NCBI RefSeq assembly: GCF_002288925.2
Contig: NW_022098000.1
Coordinates: 15,694,889 to 15,758,888, forward strand
DNA length: 64,000 nt
Direction of reading: 5' to 3'
Origin: Delphinapterus leucas
Lineage: Eukaryota; Chordata; Mammalia; Artiodactyla; Monodontidae
Shown: positions 1 through 10,860 of the stretch, piece by piece
Numbering within the stretch: position 1 is the stretch's first letter
How the letters are laid out: every line of letters starts with the position of its first letter
Translations under genes and position numbers: made by a program
Notes under the pieces: generated by a model
The model's input: only the letters and a program-made list of their open reading frames with translations
The model's database searches: none
Told to the model about the DNA's origin: nothing

Positions 1-174
1 CCTCTTTCAAGTTTCTGAAATCCATCTGATTCTAAGATGGATTTGAGGGTCACCAGAAGCCCCTCTGCCTTGAAATATTATCTGTAATCATCTCATCACA
101 GCCTGGGCCCTGAGGCTCCCATGAAGTGTCGACGTCATCTGGAGGAAGATTTATGAACAAAGAAAGAATGTCAC
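1..174. other. Unassigned sequence
   Basis: I recognise no repeat, exon or RNA gene here. It reads as old single-copy mammalian DNA. Confidence 0.4.
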
Positions 175-290
175 ACCTGGAAGGGACCTTAAAGATCATC
201 TGAGCAAATCCCTCAGTTGTTTTGATGAGGAATCTGAGGCCCAGAGGAGAAAGGATCTCGCTGGGGTGACAGCCCAGCGGACCAACCTGA
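175..290 (-). repeat. MIR-related fragment, antisense
   Basis: The stretch holds a degraded form of the antisense MIR core: a block like gatgaggaatctgaggccc, then a region corresponding to the 'acttgcccaaggtcacacagc' part. Very diverged, so the subfamily is not assigned. MIRs are ancient tRNA-derived SINEs shared by all mammals. Confidence 0.45.
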
Positions 291-459
291 CACCTTATTC
301 CTGAGGGACTGAAGCACAGGCGGTCGGGTGCAATCCAGGAGAGGTGTAGGGAGCATTGTGGGGGAATTCAGGTCGCTTCCACTGCTCCCAGCATCTCCAT
401 CCGTAACAGGAAGTGGAGGAAGCACAGGCCTGGGGAATTTCGAGGTCGGTTCTGACATC

Positions 460-651
460 GTCTAGGGCAGCAGTTCTCATTCTCCTGTAGGTGTCTGCGT
501 CCCCTGGAGGGTCTGTTGAAACACAGATTGCTGGGCCCCACCCCCTGAGTTCCTCATCTGATAGATCTGGGGACCCTGAATTTCTAACAAGTTCCCAGGT
601 GATGCTGACGATGCTGGTCCGGGAACCATACGTTGAGAACCGGTTCTAGGA
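460..651 (+). mobile_element. MER5A: MER5A hAT-Charlie MITE with target duplication
   Basis: A nearly complete MER5A-type non-autonomous hAT element lies at 468-643. The left end resembles cagtggttctca. The body carries the diagnostic acacagattgctgggcccc and aacaagttcccaggtgatgc, and the right end resembles tgagaaccactg. Flanking octamers gtctaggg (460-467) and ttctagga (644-651) match at 6 of 8 positions. Both fit the nTCTAGAn target preference known for this hAT group, which supports these boundaries. Confidence 0.9.
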
Positions 652-1310
652 GAAATGTGTAAATCTGAGATGCGGATGACTGGGAAGGGTGTGAAGCAGT
701 GCCTCAGACTGGGCTGCTGCAAATTAGGTGGGGGACACGAGAAGACCCTAACCCCTATAGCGCTCCTCACGTTTTGGCCTAGAGTGGGTCTGTACACCCA
801 CACTTGGTGAGGTGAGATCCAGACTCTTGTTTCTGGGAAGGCTACTCTACCTCAAGGGCAGGGTCACCAGGTATTTATCTTCCAAAGTGGATCCCACTTC
901 AGTGTGAGCTGAGGCAGTGCTAACAGTTGCGTGGAAACAGAAGGCATACCCTGGGCTCGTCTATGGCAAATCGAGCTGTGGAAGGTCAGCTGGGCCTCTG
1001 GGATACTGGCGGGGCCCACATGGAGCCTTAGATCTCTCTCAAAGGCCTTGCGATGTGGCCATGTTGTTTCCACAGGGATCAGAGGAAGGTATGGGGCGAT
1101 GCTGGCTACCCCAAAGATCTTCAGGGAGGCCTCCGAAATATGCAGAACAGAGGACAGCAGAGCCCTGAATCATGTCACCACGCCACCCAGCGGTGACTGG
1201 TCACCACCTCGGAGGCCAGCTGGGGCCATTGCTCCGTGCCCTGGGGCTGTGGTGCCACCAGAGCCAGGCTCACCTACAGCCCTGTACATCCCAGCAGTCA
1301 GGGCTGGAAG
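652..1310. other. Unassigned single-copy-like sequence
   Basis: No repeat family or exon recognised. Overlapping short open frames on both strands show no coding signal that I can defend. Confidence 0.4.
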
Positions 1311-1425
1311 GGCCTTGGAGATCCATGTAGGGAGGATGTAGTGGGGCTCCTCCGGTGTGTAAAGGAGAATCTGAGGCCCTGAGAGTGGTGATGATGGGCT
1401 CAAAGTCACCAGTTGGTCAGTAGAG
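1311..1425 (-). repeat. MIR-related fragment, antisense
   Basis: A degraded copy with the same 'ggctggaagggcctt...gagaatctgaggccctgagag' layout as the fragment at 175-290. It is probably the same ancient SINE family in the same orientation. Confidence 0.4.
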
Positions 1426-1985
1426 GGACCTGAAGCAGGTTTTCTAGGTCAGAGAACTTTCCACTGACGTCGATATGTAGATACAGTGAATTTGGGTAGG
1501 CGTGTACGTTCAGGGGGACACACTGCTAAATGTTAGGGGGCAAATACCAGCTCGGAGCAGGCATCTCTGGTTTCTCATGCAGATATGGAAAGCGGGGGCC
1601 TACGTCTAGTTGAAACTCTGGCCCATAATTCAGCAAAGTGTGTTGTAGTTGGGCACCCATCCTTCCCTGCCTTTGATGCATATTTCCTTCAAATGTGTGT
1701 GTTTGGGGTCTTCTTTGTACTGCTTTTATTTCACCTTCGTCGTTCTGCACGAAGGGCTGGAGACAGCAAGGAGGCCAGGGGAGGAGGACAGGCCATCCCT
1801 CACCTTCTGGAAAGGCTGTGTGCTCTGGACGCAGAGCAGCAGGAAAGCCAGCCACACCACCCGGGTCCCCGGCGCAGACAAGCGGGGGGTGGGGGGGACA
1901 TTGAGGTGAGCCCTAGGCCCAGACAGCACACGACAGGGGGATGGGGGACTCCAGGACAGACCTGGGCCAGAAGGGGTTCAGATCC
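1426..1985. other. Unassigned sequence
   Basis: No recognisable element. The stretch includes a short G-rich run near 1885-1900. Open frames on both strands overlap here without support. Confidence 0.35.
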
Positions 1986-1989
1986 CAGG

Positions 1990-2150
1990 ACCACACAGCT
2001 GGAGGGAAGCTTGGGAATCCTATAGGCCAACCTGTTGTGGTGCAGATGGGGAAACCGAAGCCCAGAGTGGGGAAGGGATTTGCCCAAAGTCACACAGAGA
2101 GTTACGCAGCCAGCACTGTAGTCCTCCTATCTGACTCCTGGTCCAGGCCT
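1990..2150 (-). repeat. MIR-related fragment, antisense
   Basis: It contains gatggggaaaccgaagccc, then tttgcccaaagtcacacag and a gactcctggtcc end. That is the order seen in an antisense MIR-type element. It is clearer than the fragments at 175 and 1311. Confidence 0.55.
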
Positions 2151-2154
2151 ATAT

Positions 2155-3950
2155 CCAGCACATTGCACTGGCCAGGCAGAAGTCTGGGGTGGGTCTTTAG
2201 GTCTCCCACACGTTCTAGAGGTAGAAGGTGTAAAGGACATGCAGGGCTTTGTTGTAAGTGGTGTGGTGTTGATCAGGGAGGGTGAGTTATTCACCTCCGT
2301 GTCACCACAGGATGGTGCGGTGCTCAACGCAGGCGAGATGGTCAGTATACATTCATCAGTTAAACCGTATAATGCTTCCAAAAGGTCTGTCTAAACAAAG
2401 TTTTCATAACTTTAACCTACTTTATAAGGCACTGAGTGCAAGGAAAGGAAAAGAACTAGGGGTCTTATGTGCTCTATATGTGAGTTTTCTTTTAAAAACA
2501 TTTTATTGTATCATGCATTATACATATTTGTATGTATATAAATATAATGCATATTTATTGTAGAAAAAACCAAATAAGCAAAAAAAAAAGCAAAAAAAAA
2601 AATCACAGTGATGGGACTGTGGACCTAAGGAGAGCACGCTTTGGGCTGGAATATTTTGGAAACCTCAGCTCTCTTCCTGTGGCACCAGACCTCACTTCAG
2701 TGTTTGGATCCCCATTCTCTGTCTCCTTGGCATTATTTTCTTTGAAGGAAGGAGCGCCATGAGCAAACCAAGCGCCAGCATTCTTATCTTGTTTCCTCGA
2801 CAAGTAAGGCTTAGGGTAGGGCCGCGGCATGCCAGTTGTTTGGCTCAGATGTGTGTTCCCATTTTCTGGAAGAGTGAAACCAGTGTGTCCTGGGAGACCA
2901 ACCCCTCCTGGCACGCTCACAGACATGCCTAATTTGATCCTCACCAGCGCTCCCCACTAAATGGAATCTAGGGCTTAAAGGAACTAAGCAGGTCGGCTGG
3001 GAGTCCAGGGGGCACCCAAACCATCCCAGACACTGGGAATCACTGCCAGGGATCCGCCCTACGTCAAGGGCATCGGAGCCACGGAAGTCAGCAGCTTCCA
3101 TGCATTTGTCGCATCCTGTCTTACAGTGTCATTAATGAGCGGTCCGGAAACAAAGCATCACCCCAGCCCTTGCAAGCTGGCACTGTGCTGACACTGGGTG
3201 ACCCGACGTGTGACAAGGGCCTGGCGGAAGTGGGTCAGGGGACTGGATTTACCAACTTGTCAGCATGATACACAACAGGCTGCTACTTTCCGTTTCCTCA
3301 GCTCAGCTGTCCCTCTGCAGTGTGGGACAATACTCTGGCCTTCCGTGTTCCGTCCTCTGCGATGCCACGGGATCCAAGGTAATGAGAGTTGAAGTGCGCT
3401 GTGGAGGGAACATGCCACATAAGAGGATTTTCTTTCCATGTCAGCACAAGCTTGACTTAGCTTGAGTTGTTCAAGAAGAGATGGCTTTTCTTCCCTTCCT
3501 GGCCTCCCATATCTCACTTGCATTGCCCCTACCATGGGTGGCATCACTGGCCCCTCAGGATACCCCCTCGCAGCTCCCCAACTGTTAACCTTCACTTCGG
3601 AAGATGACAGGTGACAAGCTGCTCCCTGAGATTCCCACCATCAGATAAACCAAGGGGGGAAGCAAGTTCTTCTGGAAGAGAAACGGACTGTACTTGGGAA
3701 ATTAACCTTAGAAGAGAGCAGGAAACCTAAGATTCCAGCCACGGGTTTCCGAGGAAGGCTCACCCAAGAGCCGGTGGCATCCCTGGGATCAGGGCTGGGG
3801 AGGAGGGAAGCCTTGCTCCCTGCTATCTGAAACTGTCATCTGGGGCCTGGGGCCAGGCTCGGGGTCCACCCCACCCAACACAGGCAGTGGGGTCAAACCC
3901 TCCTTCCCTTCTCTCCCTGTGGGCGCCCGGCCCCCTCCCATCCGTTCACT
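2155..3950. other. Long stretch without an assignable element
   Basis: I see no exon. A sub-block at about 2480-2606 is AT-rich and ends in two interrupted A runs, so it may be a remnant of a retroelement 3' end. The rest reads as single-copy DNA. Confidence 0.35.
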
Positions 3951-3959
3951 CCCAGGAGC

Positions 3960-4110
3960 TTTCCAGCCTAGTACCTTGATGCTTACTGAGAGCTGGGGTG
4001 TGAGACGCAGCATGTGACTGTCATTCCCCACGTGGGGAAACTGAGGCACCAAAGGGCAAGCAGTGGTGTGCCTGCCATTCCGAACAGAGCTCCAAACGTG
4101 CTCTTCTTTG
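3960..4110 (-). repeat. MIR fragment, antisense
   Basis: It includes cacgtggggaaactgaggcacc followed by a region corresponding to the 'ggcaagtta...' part of antisense MIR. The outer ends are lost. Confidence 0.5.
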
Positions 4111-4129
4111 CCTACCCTGCTCACACGTG

Positions 4130-4130
<1 letters not shown>

Positions 4131-4160
<30 letters not shown>
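4131..4160. repeat. (CA)n microsatellite
   Basis: About 15 uninterrupted CA units, starting just after cacgtgag. Long enough to be length-polymorphic. Confidence 0.95.
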
Positions 4161-4164
<4 letters not shown>

Positions 4165-5950
4165 AGTTTTACAGCCCTCTAAAATTTATGAGGAAGTCGA
4201 GTACCCGGAGATCTCTTAATTAAGCAGCCTTCCCCTAGGAGAAAGGAAATGGGCTTCCATATTCTTAGCTCCAACGTTGGATCGCATGATTTACCACCCA
4301 AGGCTTGCATTTCTCCCCAAATCAGCTTTTCTATAGTACAGACATCTATCACTTTGAAGGCGGTTCAAACACCACTTTCCCCTCCTCCTCTCTCTTTCCC
4401 GGTGCCCTCTGGGCCTCAGCACTTCCTCTGATCTGTCCCCTTATCCCAAAGGTTCAGGGTCAGGCCGGAGCCCTGAACAGACACCCTACTGTAGCCTCTC
4501 GGGAGAAAGGGGAAGCCCCGAGCTCAGGGCTGGCACCGAGGGGCTGCCCTCACCCGTGGGGGAATGAGGGGCTGGTGCCTGGTCCTTCCTCACAGCCCCC
4601 GACGGCTGCCGATGGCTGCCATGAAGATATATGGGTTTAATCAGCCCCTGACAGGTAGAGACCTTAACAACGAGGACAGTTTGTTCTCCCAAACTGTTGA
4701 GTATCTAAGCCCAATGTTTACTTTGGAATTGAATGAATAACATTGTTCTGGGAAAGGAAATTTTAAAAAGCAGGCTTGTAATTTACAGTAGAGAAGAGAA
4801 CTTATCTGGAGGTCCTGTCACCCCCCCGCCCCCCCAACCCAGTCCAGACCCACCTCCCGCAAACCCATGCTCTTTTTGCTTCTAAACTTCTAAACACACC
4901 ACCACAACCAACCAGCTCATCTTCTTAGCGCTGCCAGGAAAGTCTCAACATTGCCAGGCTCCCTAGAGCTGCCAAGAGAACGCATTGCTTTTTTTTCCCC
5001 TCCTGTTAAAAATCAAAACCAAATGCCATTGAGATTCCAAATGCTGTGAGATCCATTCAAAATGTGGAGTGAAGGGAGATGACTGGGGTGGGCCAGAGGT
5101 TCACCTGCCCCACGCCCATCAGGTCTGGAGAGAATTAAGAATTAAGGTGGGGACGACCACCAAAAAGCCAGACCTAGCAAAACACACCCCTCTCTTGGGG
5201 TCGAGGAATCTCTTCACTGAAGAAGGTCGATTTACTTTTAAATACTTGGGGTGGGAGTGAGGGAGAACTCCTTGGTACCCAGCATCTAGAAAACTCCCAG
5301 GGGCTTTGAGGAGAGACCAGGGCTGGCACCTCTAGCCTGTGCTAAGGTGTGGTGGGATGGTGGTTTGCCACAGTGGACATCCCGGGACGCCAGGGGGCGC
5401 TCGAGACCAGCCTGTTTCCTTCAAACAGACGTTTCCTTTCCAAACGAAGCACTTCTCTGATAGAGACCAGCTCAGAGCCCTGAGAATTCCCTCCCTCTCT
5501 GGAGTTGCCCTCTAATCTAAGACAGGAGGAAGGGGTCTGTGCACGCAGGCTGCTGAGCTGGGGGAGGGCGTCTGGCCGTAGGCTAGAGTGGGACCGTCGA
5601 ACTCCTGGCCCGGCCTCTGGCAGGGACGCCTACCAGAAACCGGGGTCTCACTGTGCTGCCCGCCTGTCCTGCCTGCCTGCCCACCTCGGGTGCCTCGGAT
5701 TAGCTAATTGATGGCGGGGAGACCACTTTGAACATGTCAAGGCCTGGTCAGGGGCCAAGTCTCATTACTTAGCTTCAAAGTCAGAAACTCCATAAAAAGC
5801 TCATTGGTGGAGCTGACCGTCCCAGATTGTCGCAACGGAACTGAACCCATCACGGCACCCCGGGCCTCACGTTTTAATGTGGGATGAGAGCACGTGTGTG
5901 GTACTGAGCCATGGGAGGGAGGGGGGAGCAGGGGCCCCAGACCCGAATTG
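4165..5950. other. Repeat-poor stretch
   Basis: No transposon recognised. There is a C7-G-C7 run at 4821-4836. AT-rich blocks at about 4680-4800 and 4960-5075, and a homeodomain-type tagctaattga at about 5700, look like sequence that might be constrained. That is an impression only, since conservation cannot be measured here. No coding gene is seen. Confidence 0.4.
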
Positions 5951-5954
5951 CATT

Positions 5955-6545
5955 TTCTTTTCTCTTTTCAAACACTTACACATTACAGAAGAAGTATAAC
6001 CACATTACACAAAATTTGGAAAACAGAAGAGAAAAAGAAAATATTTCAGAAGCCCACATCATAATACAACAGTAATATTTTTTCTAGGCATTTTCCTTAT
6101 GTACAGTTTTTATATACTAGCCATCAGCACATGCGTACAAAAATGGCCTGTTTTTGCCTTTTTTTCCCCTGTAAGCATTAAATCATAAGCATTTCCTCAC
6201 TTCTTCAAAACCAGTATTTTAAGTGGCTGTGTGATGTTCTGTCCTGGTAATGTGAAATAATGGTTACACACGTAGGTCGTTGATAATTTTACCTTATTTT
6301 TTGGTAAATAACACGAACATATTCATATTTCCCCATGATTTGTTCTTAAATTTACTTTTTAAAAAAGTAACATTTTTCTGATCATGAAAGTCGCACGTAT
6401 TTATTTTTTTTAAACGTGGAAAATCCGGGAAAGAAGTTAATAAAAATCACCCGCAATTGTTCTGTCCAGAGAGAATCACTGTTAACCTTCGGGTGTATTT
6501 CCTTCATATATGTATATATTAGAAACAGGATCATGCTGCACAGAA
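5955..6545. repeat. AT-rich ancient L1-like sequence
   Basis: The block has the texture of an old L1M-type 3' region: aaaatttggaaaacagaag, then aaaaatcacccgcaattgt, then gagagaatcactgttaacc followed by a 'gtgtatttccttc' block. Similar wording occurs in the old L1 at 33470 and near 53460. Orientation is uncertain because the order is scrambled. No open frame is retained. Confidence 0.5.
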
Positions 6546-6599
6546 GTTTTGTAGGTCCCTAGGGCCGGGAGAATAAAATTGGCAGAGGAAATATTATTT

Positions 6600-6870
6600 C
6601 CAGGAGAGATTCAACGTGTGATATGTGTGAATTTGAAACTGGACGACGTTTTCATTCAGACCGTGCAAGCTGGGACAGACCTGTGTCCGGCCCTGAGGCC
6701 GGGAGGATGCCCTTGAGGGCGGCCAGTGGCGGGGCTGTACCCAATGCCGCGGCCTTGCTCAGGGCCGGGGTCAACGACAAGGCCACGGTGAGCGTGAGCA
6801 AACGCACTTTCCTCATTTCTTATGACAAACGCCGCGGAGCCCCTGATTTATGGGCACACTTCACGGGACA
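6600..6870. other. CpG-rich block with a donor-like site
   Basis: About 17 CpG dinucleotides fall in roughly 210 bases (6640-6850), far denser than the flanking DNA. A plus-strand open frame runs 6623-6874, and inside it ccacg|gtgagcgtgag (GT at 6788) resembles a splice donor. No acceptor or recognisable protein domain goes with it. It could be a small CpG-rich regulatory element or a coding first exon, and I favour neither. Confidence 0.3.
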
Positions 6871-6884
6871 CTAGTAAACGTCCC

Positions 6885-7690
6885 ACAGTATATTTTGTAA
6901 GAGTAATGAAGTCTTAGTAACCCCAGCCCTCCCTGCAGCCTCGGCTAATAAATTTCCTTCTGCGAGAGGGCTGAGCCTGCCAGGTGCTTGGCGAGAGTGG
7001 TCCGGCGGTGGATCAGCAGAGGGGCACTAGGGCCCCCAGGGCTGCCGTTCTTGCGCCCCATCTTTGCAGGAGGAGGTGGATCGAGGGCCTTGCTGTGTCC
7101 CCACGTCCAGCCACCCCTAGAATGCAGCCCCTTCGAGCTCAATGCTGAGCTCTCCAAAGGCAGGAGAAAGATGAAAAGTTGAGTCAAGCAGCTGGAAAAG
7201 GAGGGGGAGAAATCCCAAACCATAATTGCCCCTTTCCTTCTGCAGCTCAGATTACTGGCCGGGGGCTGAGGGGCGGAGGACTGTTTCTTTTTTGACTACT
7301 GTTTCCCTTGAGTTTGAAGATGAACTATGTATGGGATGAAAGGAGACGGAGGGGCAACTGAGGTGGGCTGAGTTGGGGGGGGGGGGCGGGCTTGTGCTGC
7401 GGCTACCACGGACTGGGAGTCAGGGGCCAGGCTTTCCTGGGGCTCCAGAAGCGGGGAGGGGCTGGGGACATTACATTCCACCCCCAACCATGCAGATACA
7501 GACACTTCAAAGGGCCAGGGGCAGGGAATCTGTTTGCCGCTCCACAGAACAGCTGCCCCCCCCCCCCCCCTTGAACCTCCCCTCCCCTTTCATATATTTG
7601 GTTTCTTCTCTCGTTCAGTGCTCCTTTCACCAGGTGCCGAGGACACAAAGAAGAGTCGGACACAACCCTTGTCAAAGTCACCAAAGTACA
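6885..7690. other. Unassigned sequence with G and C runs
   Basis: No element recognised. It contains a G12 run (7375-7386, then cggg) and a C15 run (7556-7570). Confidence 0.45.
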
Positions 7691-7699
7691 AGCTAGTCC

Positions 7700-7870
7700 T
7701 TAGTGCCTCTTGTGTGCCAAGCGCTGTTCTAAGCACTGTGCGTGGATTAATTCACTTACTCCTCTCAACCCCCAAAGAAGCAGGCATTTTATTACCACCG
7801 CTTCACTGTTACCCAGACACTGAGAGGTTAAGTGGCTCGTGCAAGATGTCCCCGGTTCCTGAGTCCTGGC
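7700..7870 (-). repeat. MIR, antisense
   Basis: The order of blocks is that of antisense MIR: gtgtgccaagcgctgttct, then attaattcacttactcctc, then a diverged 'ttttacagatgagg' zone, then ctgagaggttaagtggctcg and an end like cctgagtcctggctc. Confidence 0.7.
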
Positions 7871-7949
7871 TCTCGGGGACCCTGGAGTCTTACGAACTCG
7901 GAGCAGACAGGCCCCCCCAGACTTCACCTCCAACAAGCAGGTTAGGCTA

Positions 7950-8065
7950 CAAACTAGGAAACTGAAGCCCAGAGAGGAGAAGTAACTTGCCCAAGGCCAC
8001 ACAGCAAAGTGGCAAGGCTGGGGATTACAGCCCAACGGCCAGACCCCATGGCCAGTACCCTCCAG
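7950..8065 (-). repeat. MIR fragment, antisense
   Basis: It carries aggaaactgaagcccagag and agtaacttgcccaaggcca followed by cacagcaaagtggcaaggc, a clear match to the central part of antisense MIR. It lies 80 bases from the preceding MIR and repeats the same internal part, so it is a separate insertion. Confidence 0.75.
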
Positions 8066-8069
8066 GCTG

Positions 8070-9035
8070 TACTGCCCAGCTGCCCTATGGTCATCTGGAT
8101 CCCCCTCACCCATATTCTAAGAAGACAGTGAAGCGAGAACAATTTTGTGACATCTGGAAACTTCCTGTTTGCGATGAACTGCACCAAGTTCCCACCCAGC
8201 AGATCTAGAAGGAAGCGTAAAGAGGGTGGTTTAAGGAGAGAATACGAACTCCAAACCAGCAAGCCGGGGAACACTCTTGTATCAGTGGGCTGGGGAATGA
8301 CGTGCGCAAGTGAGAAATGGCCCCAGGGCTGGTATCAGAGCCTGAACTGCTGTGCCCGCAGGGTGCTTGCTCCTGTTACTCTGGGGCCTCAGCAGAAAGC
8401 CCAAGTCCTAAAAGCAGTCGCAAGCGCCTGAGACAGACCTCGACGATGGAGAGAGAAGCAAACCTCACAAATAAAATCTGATGTTGAAAATAAAACGCCT
8501 GGCCTAATTGGGCAGTGGTTGCTTTCCAAGTTGGCTTGTGTGGGGACAGTGGGGCTCTGTTTCTTGTTAGAATTCCCCTGTGCTCTCACACAGGGAAAAC
8601 CCGGCTCATTGCAGTCTGGTCCCCCAGCAGCTCGGGATGAGGTCCCTCCGCTGGGAGTCAGGGACCTTGATGTCACCGTCAGCAGTGGCACGCCCCATCT
8701 CTGTAATTCGGATGCAAGATAAGGGCAAGGAGACATCTGGCAGCCCACAAGGGGAGGGTGGGTGTTTAAGACCTGAGGTCACTGACCCTCGCTACAACCC
8801 TGGGCAGCACGTCGGGTTATGGCCATTTGCAGATGAAGAGCCAGGACATCCTGGGGTTCTGAGACTCACAGTGCTTAGAAGGTGGGGTGAAATGACTCAC
8901 AGGGAAGTTCCGAGTCAGTACAGAAGTGCAAAGACTGGGGTTAGAAACCGTCTCCAGTAAATGGCAGATCCAGTGCTCAGTCCATGTTAGTTTCCTCCCT
9001 CTTCCCCTCTAGGGCAGGGGACCCATGGAGGCGCC
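8070..9035. other. Mostly unassigned sequence
   Basis: No exon seen. The part at about 8780-8980 (gccatttgcagatgaagag followed by a gaaatgactcaca-type block) may be a very old antisense MIR, but I could not fix its limits. The rest is single-copy-like. Confidence 0.35.
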
Positions 9036-9039
9036 GTGT

Positions 9040-9200
9040 GATGTGGTGACAGAGCACTGGATTGTGAAGCTTTGGGGGATTCCGGTCTCAGCTTCGGCAT
9101 CAACTGGGTGACAGAGAACAACCTGTTTCCCTGTCGGGGCCTCATTTCTTCATCTGGGAAGGGAGTGGCCTCAGTAACACCTTTCAGACTCCGAGTTAGA
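9040..9200 (+). repeat. MIR, sense
   Basis: Sense MIR order: gagcactggattgtgaagc, an 'aactgggtgaca' block, ctcatttcttcatctggga and a short 3' part. Diverged. Confidence 0.6.
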
Positions 9201-9204
9201 ACTG

Positions 9205-9870
9205 TTAAACTCTTAGGGCCCAGTTTTCTTGTCTGTTGAGCGCCATGCCTCTCATGGTCACCCTCAAGGAGTATTTGTAGAATTAAGTTGGGCTCCCGCC
9301 TGGCTCACAGAGCTCTTAGAAGGATCAAATAAAATGAGGAAGATGAAAGTGATTTTCTCACACAGCTGGAGGACTATTTGTTACCCTCGCAAGGAGAACG
9401 GTGAGGAAAGGAAACCCCAGCTCACCCCTTCTGCATTCTTTTTGGGGACATGAGGGAGTGGGGAGCGTGCCCCCAGCAGAAGCAGACACATTTGTGGGAT
9501 GTCTCAGCCTGTCCAACTTGGACCCCCTCCTGATGAGCGTTAAAAAAGTCTTGTGCCCTCTCTTGAAATTTCAGAATAAATGAAATAGGGACTTCAAAAA
9601 AAAAAAATCAGTGGTAATTTTAGATCCCGCTTTTTCCAAGCTTCTCACGTCCCCTGGAGAGTCTGATGAACACGAAGCAGGCACTGAAAAATGCTATTTT
9701 TCATTCAAGGCAGGTGTGGAAATTGAGTTTGTTGGGCATTGCCTGCAACTTGCCCCGGCCGGCAGTCCTTGGTCGTGATGGAGAGGCTCTGTGACTAAAC
9801 TGTGTGCGTACATTTCTTGATATTATTAATAATGTGACTATCATTCTTTATGATTCTGTGTTTTTCCACT
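9205..9870. other. Unassigned sequence
   Basis: No element recognised. An A-run (9597-9607) follows a aataaatgaaataggg block, which may mark an old retroposed 3' end, but no source gene was recognised. Confidence 0.35.
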
Positions 9871-10189
9871 AAACCATGCTGCTTTTGAAAACAATTTTTT
9901 AAAAAATTGTTTTTAAAAAATTTTATTCAAGTATAGTTGATGTACAATATCATATATGTTACAGGTGTACAATTTAGTGATTCACAATTTTTGCAGGTTA
10001 TATTCCATTTATAGTTATTGTAAAATATTGGCTATATTCCCCGTGTTGTACAATATGTCCTTGTAGCTTATTTTATGCCTAAGAGTTTCTACCTCTTAAT
10101 CCCCTACCCCTATATGACCCCTCCCTGCTTCTCTCTCCCCACTGGTAACCACTAGTTTGTTCTCTCTATCTGTAAACCACACTGCTTTT
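9871..10189 (-). mobile_element. 5'-truncated L1 3' end, antisense
   Basis: The antisense 3' end of an L1 begins with the tail at about 9901 and reads ttattcaagtatagttgat and gtacaatatgtccttgtag, ending after a ccactggtaaccactag block. Imperfect 16-bp target duplications flank it: 9871-9886 (aaaccatgctgctttt) and 10174-10189 (two mismatches). It is truncated to about 290 bases and has no coding capacity. Confidence 0.85.
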
Positions 10190-10495
10190 TCATTTTGCTT
10201 TGACTTCTCAGCAGGAGTGAGCTGCAGGCACCTTAGGAGGTGTCTCTTTGCTCATCATTTATTCTGTTCATTGGTTGGGCTTCCTCTTCTGTTCTTTTTT
10301 CCCTCTGTTCACCTGTGTGAGCCAGTGCTTCCTGGGTGTCTGTGACACAAGAGGTTTTTGGAAACAGCCTGCCCTTAAGGCACTTAGACTTGCTTAGAGG
10401 AAACCAGACGGAGACCGATCATAGGTAAATGATTAGGTGTCATTATATGGTTGAGTGCCTTAAAACGCAGGCTTTCTGTCCAAGGTAACTATTTT
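10190..10495. other. Unassigned, possible L2 remnant
   Basis: The part at about 10365-10470 resembles an antisense L2 3' region (ctgcccttaaggcacttag). The rest is not recognised. Confidence 0.3.
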
Positions 10496-10499
10496 TTCA

Positions 10500-10640
10500 A
10501 CTTTCTCTTCCATTCTGTAAGGCCAGAACAAATCTGACTTAATTACCAACACGGGCAATTTGTTTAACCTCTTTGAACATCAGTTGACTCAAAACCAAGG
10601 TTGGGTGAGATGGTGTTTAAAGCCCCTTCCGGGTCTGGCC
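10500..10640 (+). repeat. MIR fragment, sense
   Basis: It contains a 'ttaacctctttgaacatcag' type core and the 3' part 'ggttgggtgagatggtgtt', consistent with a degraded sense MIR. Confidence 0.45.
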
Positions 10641-10754
10641 TGGGGGTTCTGGGGGGTTCCTGTCAGCACAGGTGGGGCTGAAGGTCCCTTGTCCCTGAAG
10701 CATTCTGCTCCCACCCTGTCTGGCTCCTCCCGATGGTGCCTCCCTGCTTACTAC

Positions 10755-10860
10755 CTGACCCTTTGCTTTCCCAACTTCTTGTCTTTTTTCTTCTGTCTTT
10801 AGGGAAAAAGTGAAAATAGAAGAGCTGGCATTTCTAGGACATCGTGGGTGGCCTGTAAGG
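10755..10860 (+). other. Exon-like block: acceptor, 52 open bases, donor
   Basis: A CTGAC branch-site-like motif (10755-10759) is followed by about 40 pyrimidine-rich bases and TTTAG (10798-10802). The next 52 bases (10803-10854) are open in two frames; one reads EKVKIEELAFLGHRGWP. They run into GTAAGG (10855-10860). Spacing and order fit a mammalian internal micro-exon. No family is recognised and there is no partner exon in the window that I can link to it. A chance match remains quite possible. Confidence 0.25.

Noticed and set aside
9560..9610. Possible processed pseudogene 3' end (aataaa-like then A run)
   Set aside because: No upstream coding similarity recognised and no flanking repeat found.
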